Part shown: in pieces, positions 1-8,400 of the stretch | Position numbering within the stretch: the stretch's first letter is position 1 | Layout: each line of letters begins with the position of its first letter | Assembly (NCBI GenBank): GCA_907163375.1 | Contig: CAJQUW010014293.1 | Coordinates: 124,001 to 188,000 of the forward strand | Direction: 5' to 3' | Length of the DNA stretch: 64,000 nucleotides | From: Prostheceraeus crozeri | Taxonomy: Eukaryota; Platyhelminthes; Polycladida; Euryleptidae | Notes under the pieces: model-generated | Told to the model about the DNA's origin: nothing | Databases searched by the model: none | The model's input: the letters and a program-made list of their open reading frames with translations, nothing else | Made by a program: the position numbers and the translations under genes

Positions 1-389
1 ACAGATGCAAATCGAGATACATGTAAACGTCTTAAGATGAAGTACAGTACAAAAGCACCACACGTTGATGAAAGTGGATGTTGTAGTATGCGTTCATTTC
101 GCTGATATTGACGCGTATGTTTTCTCAACCACTGCTGTGTTGGTATATTTGGAGGTTGAGCAAGAGAGTCAAATAGTTCACCACGTCGGTCTTCTCCAAT
201 AAAGATCGCTTTCCAATGCTCACCGCCTAAATTCTGAGAATGAGTGTTTAGCACAATAAAGATGGGATAGTGATTTACTGCAGGTGGTAAGGTATCGAGT
301 GAATAGACATTATCGAAAGCTTTCAACGTCGCTTCGTCTGCATTACGCTGCACTTTAGTCTTAATATCGTCAGCAGTCAACCAACTCAT
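1..389 (-). CDS. Adenain-like cysteine protease, copy A (cut by window edge)
   Basis: The N-terminal part of the Polinton maturation protease, which in this family processes capsid precursors. It matches the full 153-aa version at 54487..54948 and contains the His-Trp motif (GEHWKAIFIGE) and the acidic FDSL motif. The catalytic Cys region is near the window edge. Its start codon overlaps the capsid gene stop (TAATG), as in copies B and C, which suggests one transcription unit. Confidence 0.85.
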   Translation of the reverse strand, partial: MSWLTADDIKTKVQRNADEATLKAFDNVYSLDTLPPAVNHYPIFIVLNTHSQNLGGEHWKAIFIGEDRRGELFDSLAQPPNIPTQQWLRKHTRQYQRNERILQHPLSSTCGAFVLYFILRRLHVSRFAS

Positions 390-1665
390 TAACGATTATA
401 CTGAAGAATCACGTCACGATATTTTGTAATTTCAATATTTGAATCGAAGACTGCATAAATTAATACATTGATCGTCTCAGCTAGTGTTCTTTTGAACGTC
501 AAATCCAAACGAATATTATGAGGCACGTTCGCTTGACGATAGGGTGCACTAATATCGCTGTCAGCAGTCAAATCAAATGCATAAATAGTATATCCACTCT
601 TAAACTCTTTCATAGTCAGTCCGTTGGTGTCATCCGTATTGTAAAAGCCAAAGACATCCATAAAATCAACATAACTGCGCATAAATTGATCCGAAGCAAA
701 TCTGGTTTGTAGGGTGGACCAGGATGACTCACACCATTTACACGTAAAGCAATTTCACTTAACTGATTGTGTTTAAAATTGAAAGGATTCTTCTTTATAT
801 TACCATTAAATGCATCATTTTCAACCATTGCCACCATGAGGAGCTTCGGTGCTTCCGATGGAAAGAGGCCATCTTTCATGAAACTCTTTTGATCTTTCGG
901 AATTGTAAAGGTGAGAAGCTTTGTATGCTGAACGGGGTAAATGGCATTTTGGCGGTTAAGGCCTTCAGCATGCCCTCTAATGACACTTGGATTCGGTACT
1001 ACTCGACGAATGTAAAGTGCAATATCTTCCACATGAATTCTAAAATTGTCAACTTTAGCAAATGCATTCAGCGCAAATTCAGGCTTATTCAATGTCAGCT
1101 TGAGTCGCATGCTGGTATTACACAGTAAAAACTTTGACTGTCTAAAGAAGTCTAAATTCAGCGGACCATATAGTTGACATACTCTACTATCTTTAATCAT
1201 AGCAGATCGCTTTACAAAGCCACTGTTTGTTTCAACATCAAATTTTCCTGCTTCATCTCTGTACCATCCCATGGCTTCCATATGACTTTTTTGTGCTGCT
1301 GGATGAAACTGTGATACATGATTGAAATATGATTTATAGGGATAATCCCTTTGACCACCTTCCACCTGCTGCTCTCCAATCGTTAGAGAAACATCACGAA
1401 GTAATGTAGTCAATGGTAAATTGTTCAGTCCAACTTTATGTGCATCGTCAATAGCAGTTCCATCTGCTTGCTGAATTCTAAACCTCAAATCAAGCATCGC
1501 ATAACTCAAATCTATGTAGTCATCACTACCACCAGGAATAACAAATTCAATGGGGCCAGCATTCTCAGCTGTTCGAGGATGATAATCTACAATACTTGAA
1601 CTAAGAATATCTGTCTGTATGGCTTGTTGATCGAACAAACAAAAACCGGAAGTTTTACACTCCAT
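389..1665 (-). CDS. Double-jelly-roll major capsid protein, copy A
   Basis: About 425 codons, matching copies B and C. The N-terminal region reads GPIEFVIPGGSDDYIDLSYA, then LTTLLRDVSLTIGEQQVEGG, the typical Polinton/adintovirus hexon pattern (GPIxF..YIDL, later a loop before YPYKSYF). The family forms trimers that build the icosahedral shell. The copy is broken (about one break). It follows the pX-like gene by 2 nt and overlaps the protease by 1 nt. Confidence 0.85.
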
Positions 1666-1667
1666 GA

Positions 1668-2123
1668 TTAGAAGTTATAGCAGCGTCGTCGTTTAGCGCC
1701 TGATGAATGATTAGAGCCTCTGCGACGTTTGCGTGAATGCCTTTTGACTGAAGATCGCACCTTACCAGCTCCGCGATGTTTCCTCCTTCCTTTATTCATT
1801 CGTTTAGGTGATTTCTTTCCTTGAGTAACACCAGCAATGGTCTGCTTCAATGTTTTTAAACCGCGTTCCTTCCCACGATTCAACAAACTGCTCTTAAAAC
1901 TTCTACCTCTGGAAAGATCACTAGCAACATCACCAGCAAAGCCAACGGCATTACTTAAAACATTTCGTTTTAAAGATCTACTGACATTGGATATGAGAGG
2001 TGCTACAACAGATTTCAGTGCACCAAGTATGCTACCTCCACGTTGGTGGCGAGCGCCGATGTAAATTTGTCCTCCGCCACTTACATAGGAGGGTCGTGAA
2101 TAAAATGAGGCAGTTGGATTCAT
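1668..2123 (-). CDS. pX-like basic Gly-rich core protein, copy A
   Basis: A 151-aa protein that looks whole. The N-terminal half is Gly-rich and weakly hydrophobic (SGGGQIYIGARHQRGG, then GALKSVVAPLISNV). The C-terminal half is very basic and ends in RKRRR and KRRR clusters. This layout resembles adenovirus pX/pVI-type core or membrane-active proteins found in adintoviruses. DNA condensation or membrane disruption is inferred from composition and from its place between integrase and capsid genes. Confidence 0.6.
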   Translation of the reverse strand: MNPTASFYSRPSYVSGGGQIYIGARHQRGGSILGALKSVVAPLISNVSRSLKRNVLSNAVGFAGDVASDLSRGRSFKSSLLNRGKERGLKTLKQTIAGVTQGKKSPKRMNKGRRKHRGAGKVRSSVKRHSRKRRRGSNHSSGAKRRRCYNF

Positions 2124-2164
2124 AGCTCAAACCCTAAACATTGTTAGTTACAACTTTGCATGAA

Positions 2165-3253
2165 TCACTGTCGATCACTTAGATGAAAGATGTCGGCACG
2201 ACGCATCCAAGAGTTCATACTTGAAGGATAACCAGTCCATTTAACAAGACACCATTCTTCACCTTGTCGTTTTTTACATCGAATGATTTTCTCTACCAAA
2301 TATGTTTCACTTTCAGTGACTACCTCAATCTCATCGCGGTAAAAGCTACCCTCAATTTCTTCATTATCGTAATCTTTCAACTTGTAGGTGGTCGGAGAGT
2401 CTTTTTGATTAATCCTTGATACTGTAAATACCTCCTCTGTCCAATTCGGGAGGTACCCTTTAGCAAAAACACTTTTCACTTTTGAGATACGAACTTTATC
2501 GCCAATTTTCACATCACTTTTCACATGAGTGCGTTTACGTTGGAATGATTCGCGCACTTTATCTACATTGTCAGCATTTACATCTACTGGTCTGAGTCCA
2601 ATAGAACGATGGATAGAGTGATTGTAGGCATGGAGTGTATCTTGTAGAACCTTTGTCCAATTTTGTGTCAAGTTGGCAGTAAAATGTCGCCACAAGCGAT
2701 TTTTTAATGTGCGATTAAAACGTTCAACGAGTGCAGCTTTATAAGCGCTCTTTACACTAAACAACTCAATGTCATGCCTCTCAAATAATCTTGTCACATG
2801 CTGATTTTCAAACTCTTTTCCTTGATCACTCTGAATTCTTTTTGGAATGCGACCTTCTCGAAAAATTGTTTGGAATGCTTTTGCTACTCCTTTCCCTTCT
2901 TTAGTTTTTAAAGGTTGAGCCCACGCATAACGCGAGAAAATATCAATGACGGTTAAAATAAAATTATTGCCCGAGTTATGTTTTGAAATGGAGGCAACAT
3001 CACACAAATCTGCTTGCCACTGTTCATCGATGTCATGAACAATATAATGGCGGGTGCGGTACTTCTTTTTCGCTTGTTTGTGGAGTGTATAGGTAGCCTG
3101 ACCCTTTAACCATCGTTTCACTTGTGATTGTGGAAGACCACTCGCTTTTGATAATTTCTTGATAGATGCAAATCCTGCCGGATGTTTTACATCATAATAG
3201 ATTGACTTCAAACGCTCAGTCGATGACGGCTGACTCTTTTTCCTCCTTCTCAT
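2165..3253 (-). CDS. Retrovirus-like integrase with chromodomain, copy A
   Basis: The most intact integrase in the window. It has an rve catalytic core with D (WQADLCDV), D (QSDQGKEFENQ) and E (AALVERFNRTLKNR), a short basic linker, and a C-terminal chromodomain (CLVKWTGYPSSMNSWMRR). It joins Polinton ends to target DNA, making 6-bp duplications. I place the start at the ATG of MRRRKK (3253). An upstream in-frame ATG at 3385 would overlap the Cys-rich gene for most of its length. The chromodomain could steer insertion to particular chromatin. Confidence 0.9.
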   Translation of the reverse strand: MRRRKKSQPSSTERLKSIYYDVKHPAGFASIKKLSKASGLPQSQVKRWLKGQATYTLHKQAKKKYRTRHYIVHDIDEQWQADLCDVASISKHNSGNNFILTVIDIFSRYAWAQPLKTKEGKGVAKAFQTIFREGRIPKRIQSDQGKEFENQHVTRLFERHDIELFSVKSAYKAALVERFNRTLKNRLWRHFTANLTQNWTKVLQDTLHAYNHSIHRSIGLRPVDVNADNVDKVRESFQRKRTHVKSDVKIGDKVRISKVKSVFAKGYLPNWTEEVFTVSRINQKDSPTTYKLKDYDNEEIEGSFYRDEIEVVTESETYLVEKIIRCKKRQGEEWCLVKWTGYPSSMNSWMRRADIFHLSDRQ

Positions 3254-3431
3254 CTTTTTGTTTTCTTCCCTTTCTACATTTACAACAACTGCAGCATTTA
3301 GCTTTAGCGGTTTTGCGATCGTGTTCACATTGCTTAGGGGTTTCATTATGAGAGCTGGCGCAGCAAGTGCAAGTGACAACGACATTCACCTCTGGCGGCT
3401 CATTACATGGCAAGCAACACATCTGCTTCAT
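3216..3431 (-). CDS. Small Cys-rich protein overlapping integrase, copy A
   Basis: 71 aa, with Cys clusters MCCLPC, CTCC and CCSCCKC and a Lys/Glu-rich tail. It probably binds metal. The frame stays open in all three copies and starts one or two bases after the upstream 230-aa gene stop, so it is likely a real gene. Its 3' end overlaps the integrase start in another frame. No homologue is recognised. Confidence 0.55.
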   Translation of the reverse strand: MKQMCCLPCNEPPEVNVVVTCTCCASSHNETPKQCEHDRKTAKAKCCSCCKCRKGRKQKDEKEEKESAVID

Positions 3432-3432
3432 A

Positions 3433-4125
3433 TTAATAGTCTGAGAACATGTATTTCCTAGGAGGAGCTGTTTTACGTTTTCCTTTTACCAGTTTTAGTG
3501 GTGATGTAGATCTACGTCGAGTTCTTCCTCTTGTTTGCTTAGTGAGTGTGGGAGGGGATGTAGCAGGTGACGTCTTAAACCAATTTGTTGGCATTTTCAT
3601 CGTCTGAGGCATTGGAGTAGTAGCCACTGTTGAATCAAGTTCTTTCAATGTCTCATTATTTAAAGCAAATTTTGGTACATTATGCTTTTTCAATAGTTTA
3701 AGAAAGTATGACCAACCAGGTGGAACATAGCCCTGACGGCGCTTTCTACGTGTCGCATACTGAATCAAGTCTTCATAACGTGAAGCATCAATCACTTTAT
3801 TTTCATCTGTAATGATTTCTCCTCTATCATTTACATTGAGATGGGGTTCAATACTGTTGAAAAGAGATATGGCATGTGCGCGAGATGCTAAAGGTGTAGC
3901 AGTCGATACAGAGTCACGCATCTTATTCTTCAAGTTTTTCAATTGCTCAACAGTTTCCGATTGTAATAATACAGCACGATGTGGATCTTTGATGTGAACA
4001 TTTTGCTGATAATCTATTTCTTTCCTATACATTTGATTTGCAAGAGGTTGCTTTACTTGCTGCATGGCAGTCAATTGTACATATTCATCCTGAGGAATAA
4101 CAATCATGTGAGAATAAGAACTCAT
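3433..4125 (-). CDS. Conserved 230-aa Polinton protein, copy A
   Basis: Function unknown. It starts MSSYSHMIVIPQDEYVQL, has a central helix-rich region, then RRKRRQGYVPPGWSYFLKLL, and a basic tail with RGRTRRRSTSP. It overlaps the ATPase stop by 4 nt (ATGA), so it is probably translated from the same transcript. The basic tail and its place between ATPase and integrase suggest a virion core or scaffold role (inference). Copies B and C are open over the same length. Confidence 0.7.
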   Translation of the reverse strand: MSSYSHMIVIPQDEYVQLTAMQQVKQPLANQMYRKEIDYQQNVHIKDPHRAVLLQSETVEQLKNLKNKMRDSVSTATPLASRAHAISLFNSIEPHLNVNDRGEIITDENKVIDASRYEDLIQYATRRKRRQGYVPPGWSYFLKLLKKHNVPKFALNNETLKELDSTVATTPMPQTMKMPTNWFKTSPATSPPTLTKQTRGRTRRRSTSPLKLVKGKRKTAPPRKYMFSDY

Positions 4126-4739
4126 AGTTTGTAGATAATCATGGGAGTTTTCAAAATATCACTTCGAAATCTAAATTCTTCCGGACACTCTTGCGTAAAG
4201 TCAATGAATAAGTAACCGTATGGTTTTTCAGTAGCTGCTTGAAAAATTTCAATTAAGGCTTTTGATCCTCTGGGTGCAACTTGTCGCGCTAAAATTTCAA
4301 ATTGACTTTTATCTCGCGGATTCTTGAAAATAGCATAATAGTGTGTATTCAGGTTTCGTGTACGAGCTTCTTTTCCATCAGGAAACAAATTTTGTGTGAT
4401 ATAGATGATAAAACACCTTTTATGGTGTGCTGCGCGGGTGAACATATCTGTAACATCTTTTGAATTCTTACTTTCTTTTAATAAATCATCCAATACAACA
4501 ACATCATTAGACTGAAGTTTATCCACTGGAATAATTCCTTCATGTCGAATAAAGTTGCGACTTTGCAATTCCTGAAACAGCGACGGTTGATAAATACCAT
4601 AACACCAAATCACTCGATTGATAGGTTCCTTAAACAACTCCCTTCTTTTATCCAATAAATTCAGCGTGAAAACAGTTTTACCTGCATGAGATGGACCTGA
4701 TACAGTCAGAACTTTATCACATTGAAGTCTGAAATCCAT
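4122..4739 (-). CDS. FtsK/HerA-type genome-packaging ATPase, copy A
   Basis: 205 aa from the ATG of MDFRLQ. The Walker A motif GPSHAGKT lies at residues 15-22 and the Walker B motif (VVVLDDLL) near residue 80. A32-like ATPases of Polintons pump DNA into the capsid. The frame is open upstream of this ATG, but no other ATG lies there. It looks whole. Confidence 0.88.
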   Translation of the reverse strand: MDFRLQCDKVLTVSGPSHAGKTVFTLNLLDKRRELFKEPINRVIWCYGIYQPSLFQELQSRNFIRHEGIIPVDKLQSNDVVVLDDLLKESKNSKDVTDMFTRAAHHKRCFIIYITQNLFPDGKEARTRNLNTHYYAIFKNPRDKSQFEILARQVAPRGSKALIEIFQAATEKPYGYLFIDFTQECPEEFRFRSDILKTPMIIYKL

Positions 4740-4770
4740 TTTATTACTTTGAGACTCAACATTTGCATAA

Positions 4771-5112
4771 TTAACGCTTAGAGCCAAAGATATTTCCCAA
4801 TAGGTTGCCCACGGCAGGAGCTATCATTGGAAGTATTGCTGAAAGGAAACCGCCCTTTTGTGTTAGAGTTTTCCTCTTTCTTTGAAGGGCGACTTTAGGA
4901 TTGGAGATGAAACGCAATTTCGTAGCATATCGCTTAAGTAACTTTCGTTGTTTTGGCGCTAATTTCTTCGTCCTCAACTTCCTCACATGAGAAATAATTT
5001 CACAAATGAATTTATCGTTAGCATGTTGTATAGCATTGTATCGCTGATTTGCTTTCATTCGTCGGAGAGCTTGAATGGCTGAAGAAAACTTTTGACTTTT
5101 ACGTTTCGCCAT
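4771..5112 (-). CDS. Basic protein with Gly-rich hydrophobic tail, copy A
   Basis: 113 aa. The first 85 residues are Lys/Arg-rich; the end is KGGFLSAILPMIAPAVGNLL, followed by GNIFGSKR. A GGFLS...P..G..LG tail of this kind marks adintovirus/Polinton membrane-active or pX-like proteins, which are thought to act in the capsid and in membrane entry. It looks whole, and the next gene (ATPase) starts 31 nt downstream. Confidence 0.65.
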   Translation of the reverse strand: MAKRKSQKFSSAIQALRRMKANQRYNAIQHANDKFICEIISHVRKLRTKKLAPKQRKLLKRYATKLRFISNPKVALQRKRKTLTQKGGFLSAILPMIAPAVGNLLGNIFGSKR

Positions 5113-5163
5113 TTTCCGTGTTAGTCTTTGCTAAAACCTATCTTTACCACATTTGCATAGGTA

Positions 5164-5487
5164 CTAACTATTGCGACATAAGTGACACTCGAAATGAGCA
5201 ATATCACAGTGGTTACATTTGCAAAGTTGAATGCAATTACGTATGAAACAGCGTTGACAAAAAGCATGCTTACATCTCTTGAAGATGCGCTTTTCATTTC
5301 CATCCTTTCGCTTACATACATCGCAACACATAGTTTCACCGTTACTGATGTCTATAGCAAGTCTTTTTGAAGATATGAATTTGCTAGCCTTTTCTAAATA
5401 ATAGACGCATGTACAGAAGGAATATACTTCGAGAGTGAGCAGACATAGCTCGAAAACCAGTTGTGCCACAATCAAGTACCACTGCAT
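5164..5487 (-). CDS. Membrane-anchored RING-like zinc-finger protein, copy A
   Basis: 107 aa from MQWYL. Residues 2-30 are hydrophobic (a signal anchor or membrane span). The C-terminal half has CCDVC, CKHAFCQRC, CKCNHC and CHLC, a RING-like spacing of metal ligands. A membrane E3-ubiquitin-ligase-like role is possible but is inferred only. The same frame is open in B and C. Confidence 0.6.
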   Translation of the reverse strand: MQWYLIVAQLVFELCLLTLEVYSFCTCVYYLEKASKFISSKRLAIDISNGETMCCDVCKRKDGNEKRIFKRCKHAFCQRCFIRNCIQLCKCNHCDIAHFECHLCRNS

Positions 5488-5489
5488 TT

Positions 5490-5899
5490 TCAATTTTTCT
5501 TTATGGAAAGTTGAATGTGAATATCTGAAATCGCTTCAATCACTAGACTGCTACCATGATGGTTAAATGCGTTAAGACGTTCAGCAATTTTTATCATATG
5601 CCTTTTAAAAAATTCTTGGGGTGATCTACCACTTCCATTGAGTAAGAAGCAAAATGGAAAGATCGACTTTCCACCTCTTGCTTTCCAAAATGACTAAACT
5701 TAATTTTCGCAACTAATCGCGCCATGATAATGCTATCAGAGAATGTATTCATTAACTATAGAAATAGAGTGCTAGCATCATCGACCACTGCTTCGATGTC
5801 GGTCTCATCTTTATGAAATTTTATCACATAATCTTGAACAGCTCCTTTTAAACTTTGCCTATGAAAACGTAATGTTCCGCAGTCGTTTGAGAAAGACAT
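5490..5899 (-). CDS. Conserved 136-aa Polinton domain protein, copy A (broken)
   Basis: The counterpart of the open 136-aa gene at 48976..49386. The C-terminal GSSLVIEAISDIHIQLSIKK resembles a domain (G-S-x-W...I..I.L.I) that many invertebrate Polintons carry near their replication genes. Function unknown. This copy is broken (one or two breaks). Confidence 0.5.
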
Positions 5900-5986
5900 G
5901 ATCGCCCTTTATCTAACCCATCCATTGCATGAAAACAACAACTCTTCTCATAGTAACATTTATTGAATAACGGTAACAAGCATGCA

Positions 5987-6517
5987 TTATAAATCAATGG
6001 TTTGAAACAGATAAAATAGATACAGCTGATAACTATCATACAGCGAGCAATGATAATCATAAAGGACTTTGGCAGTGTTGAGGTAAGGAGGAAAGAAGCA
6101 TTGGTTATGAACGTAGCTACTACAACGAACAGACAAAATAGGAACACACAAATCCTTAAAACGTTTCGTGACTTCATGATAATGTTGATTCACTCTACTA
6201 TCCCAAGGCGGGAGCAGAATATCATCAATGATTAGATTGGGAAATACTTTCCTCTCCTTACCAGGATTATTACAAAAGATGCGTATAACATTGAAAGCAG
6301 CTAACCATCGTTTAAAGTCAATAAGAAGAGCACTTTCACAAGAAAAGCCATAGTCTTGCAAATATTTCAGATTAAGTCCATGAATGTGTTTTCTCGCCCA
6401 TTGATCAACATTGGGATCGCAGTTGGCATGTTGATGATAGACACTAACAATCTGATATGTCCAATTGTTCATAGCAATAGCACTGAGCTCCTGTACAGGT
6501 TCACCCTCACAATCCAT
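5987..6517 (-). CDS. Putative DEDD-type exonuclease-like protein, copy A
   Basis: 176 aa, open in all three copies. It begins MDCEGEPVQELSAIAMNN, a D-x-E pattern followed by a strand as in the first motif of RNase H-fold 3'-5' exonucleases. Later come WARKHIHGLNLKYL and NLIIDDILLPPWDSR. I infer a nuclease or an inactive relative, for example in proofreading or host-DNA processing. The assignment is by pattern only. Confidence 0.5.
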   Translation of the reverse strand: MDCEGEPVQELSAIAMNNWTYQIVSVYHQHANCDPNVDQWARKHIHGLNLKYLQDYGFSCESALLIDFKRWLAAFNVIRIFCNNPGKERKVFPNLIIDDILLPPWDSRVNQHYHEVTKRFKDLCVPILSVRCSSYVHNQCFFPPYLNTAKVLYDYHCSLYDSYQLYLFYLFQTIDL

Positions 6518-6569
6518 AAAAATGATGATAGAAGCCTAAAACGGAAATTTACACATCTAAGGAAACGTT

Positions 6570-6773
6570 CTATAACATATTACAAAATGAAGAATTACAT
6601 CGATGCTTTTCACGACAAAATACACAAATGATATGATGGCAACGAAGAAGTAAAATGTATCTAATAAGACCACGTCTACGACACTCAAAGCACATAAGCG
6701 AATTGTCATAGGGTAGAGTTAGGAAAGGACTAGCAATTCTCCTTCTTTGATTTGCGTTTTGATGTAGCATTCT
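6570..6773 (-). CDS. Small RING/zinc-finger-like protein, copy A
   Basis: About 67 aa from MLHQN. A basic N-terminus is followed by CFEC, then LRCHHIICVFC, KHRC and SFC, which gives zinc-ligand spacing. It overlaps the end of the basic-tailed gene in another frame, so the start is uncertain; the MCFEC ATG further in would avoid the overlap. No clear homologue. Confidence 0.45.
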   Translation of the reverse strand, partial: RMLHQNANQRRRIASPFLTLPYDNSLMCFECRRRGLIRYILLLRCHHIICVFCREKHRCNSSFCNML

Positions 6774-7505
6774 TCTCCGACTTGCGCTTCGTACCACTGC
6801 TGTTAAGGATTTGATCAATTATGTCATCCACGTTGGGTGGTTTCGGAATATATAGGATGGATTCCATATGCATGGAGAGAGAGGCTATTTTATTATCCTT
6901 GTGTCGACCATAATATAGCCCATTCACTTTGAAAAGGATATCCCAAGTACCTTCTCCGAGCTCATCACATCTGATGGGTATTGAATGATCTCCATCCTTC
7001 TTATAGTAAGTACACCAATGTGACACCGGTAGGCAAATGTGATTACCATCCCAAATCTTTCTATAGGGAGTATCCTTGTCATCTCTCGCCTTCCACTCTT
7101 GAGCAAGAGGAGTAGGAATGTCCATATTTAATGTCACGTACTCCTCAATAATATCAAGTTGGTGGCGAATGTACGGACTCACGGGGATCAGTATGTAGTC
7201 CCCATACTGATTGTGCATTATCTTGACATCCGTGGAAGGGAGCATTCCCGTTTGGAGTACTACGCTATGATCTCCATAACGCAAGGTTTGTTTAAATTTA
7301 CGCTGTAGCGGTGTAGGATTATGTACCTTGGTTGTTTCTTCCACTGGCCTCAGTTGTAGATGATCTGACCGTAGCGAACCTTGTAACGTTTGACCGCCAT
7401 TTTGTCCTACTAGTGCAGCAGATGGAGTAGATGCCTGAAAATGAAAAAAGATTGTATTAAGTTTACGTTCAAGGGAGGAGAGGGAGGGAAGTAGCGACTT
7501 ACCAT
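6730..7505 (-). CDS. Basic-tailed conserved protein, spliced after the ATG, copy A
   Basis: The ATG at 7505..7503 is followed at once by a donor GTAAGT; the acceptor CAG is at 7437..7435, giving a 68-nt intron. Exon 2 (7434..6730) stays open to a Lys/Arg tail (KRKSEKN, KRKSKKE), a likely nuclear signal. The body has YRKIWDGNHICLPVSHWC and GTWDILFKVNGLYYGRHK. No function is recognised; a nuclear or DNA-binding role is inferred. It looks whole. Copy C has the same exon 2 length (705 nt). Confidence 0.65.
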
Positions 7506-7645
7506 TTTAGTTGGATAATAGAACAGGGAACTAGGGAGAGAGAAAATGTGCGTCCGTCACTCGTGTGATTCAACGATGGAATGATTCTCACTGTGGAAGG
7601 CTCGCTATTTATAAAGAAATGCTTGATTCTCATTGGATGATGATC
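7506..7645 (-). promoter_or_regulatory. Promoter of the basic-tailed gene, copy A
   Basis: Read on the minus strand, CCAAT-containing TCCAATGAGAATC elements (two nearby) are followed by TTTATAAATAGCG near 7605..7617 and then the ATG at 7505. The same order is kept in B and C. This is the outermost promoter, right beside the TIR. Confidence 0.65.
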
Positions 7646-8400
7646 CTCATTGGACAATAACATCAAGCTGATTCCAAATCTGGCCTCCGTTTTCCAATCC
7701 GATGCTTCGTTTTGAAGCTACACCCCAAAACGTCCCAAATTCTAACTCTGTCGTTTTTCGCCAATGTCCCAAAATCTTAAATGGCGTCTCACATCTAAAC
7801 GAAGACAGATAGGAACAAGCCGATTCTTTCACTGAATTTGTCTCACTCTTAGCTTTCAAACGAGCTATCGCACGACAAAATCCGTCCACTGGAAGCCAAA
7901 ATCGAAGCAAGCTGTCCAGGGGGGGGGGGACGTCAGCCGAAAATTTTTTCTCTCCGATTGACTTGAAACTCACCCTACCGATGCAGAATTTCACGCTGAA
8001 CACGAATCCGACCTCCGTTTTCTCATCCGACCACTCCTTCCACTCGAAACAACCCATTTTACAACCCAACATTCAGCAGATTGCACCAAAAACATCACAC
8101 ACTATAGCCTCAAGACTAATCCCGGCGGTCGCCCACGTCAACCAGGCGGTCGGACCAACTCACCCGAGTCTCACACTCTGTCGTTGCAGAGGGGGGGGAG
8201 TCAGCGAACATGTTGTGAACGTGAACCCACCTGGCCGGCACACCACGACAGACCACAACCTCTGTCGTTCCAGAGGGGGGGGGGACTCAGACACGAAGCA
8301 CCACGGCGGCCGACCACGACACTCTGCCGTGCCAGAGGGGGGGGGACTCAGCGATGGCGGCCATCTTGCGCGGTCCAGAAGTGGAGTTTTGCTTACTACT
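7640..8400. repeat. Right TIR of copy A (type A, with G-run hairpin minisatellite)
   Basis: Matches copy C 46615..47235 in inverse orientation. The outer part has at least three units of roughly 75-90 bp, each with CTCTGTCGTTCCAGAG followed by 8-10 Gs. The inner part is unique, AT-rich DNA with another 10-G run near 7921. It ends ACTACT at 8400. Open frames across it are compositional. Confidence 0.85.

Larger units (their letters stand above)
1..8400 (-). mobile_element. Polinton/Maverick copy A (partial; PolB half outside window)
   Basis: This is one half of a Polinton, from the protease gene to the terminal repeat. It carries the hallmark set: adenain-like protease, double-jelly-roll capsid protein, packaging ATPase and chromodomain integrase. 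The right terminus is ...CTTACTACT at 8400, the inverse of the AGTAGTAAG start of copies B and C. The flank at 8401 is retroelement DNA, so the expected 6-bp duplication would be CCTGCG; the partner end is outside the window. The copy is broken, with about two breaks in the part seen, and looks young because it is nearly identical to B and C. Confidence 0.93.

Noticed and set aside
616-1128. Plus-strand frames opposite the capsid gene (repeated in copies B and C)
   Set aside because: They persist only because the capsid sequence is conserved; no domain or promoter.
8175-8345. CRISPR-like spacing of repeated GC-rich units
   Set aside because: The units are a minisatellite inside a Polinton TIR, with no unique spacers of even length and no cas genes; the genome is eukaryotic.
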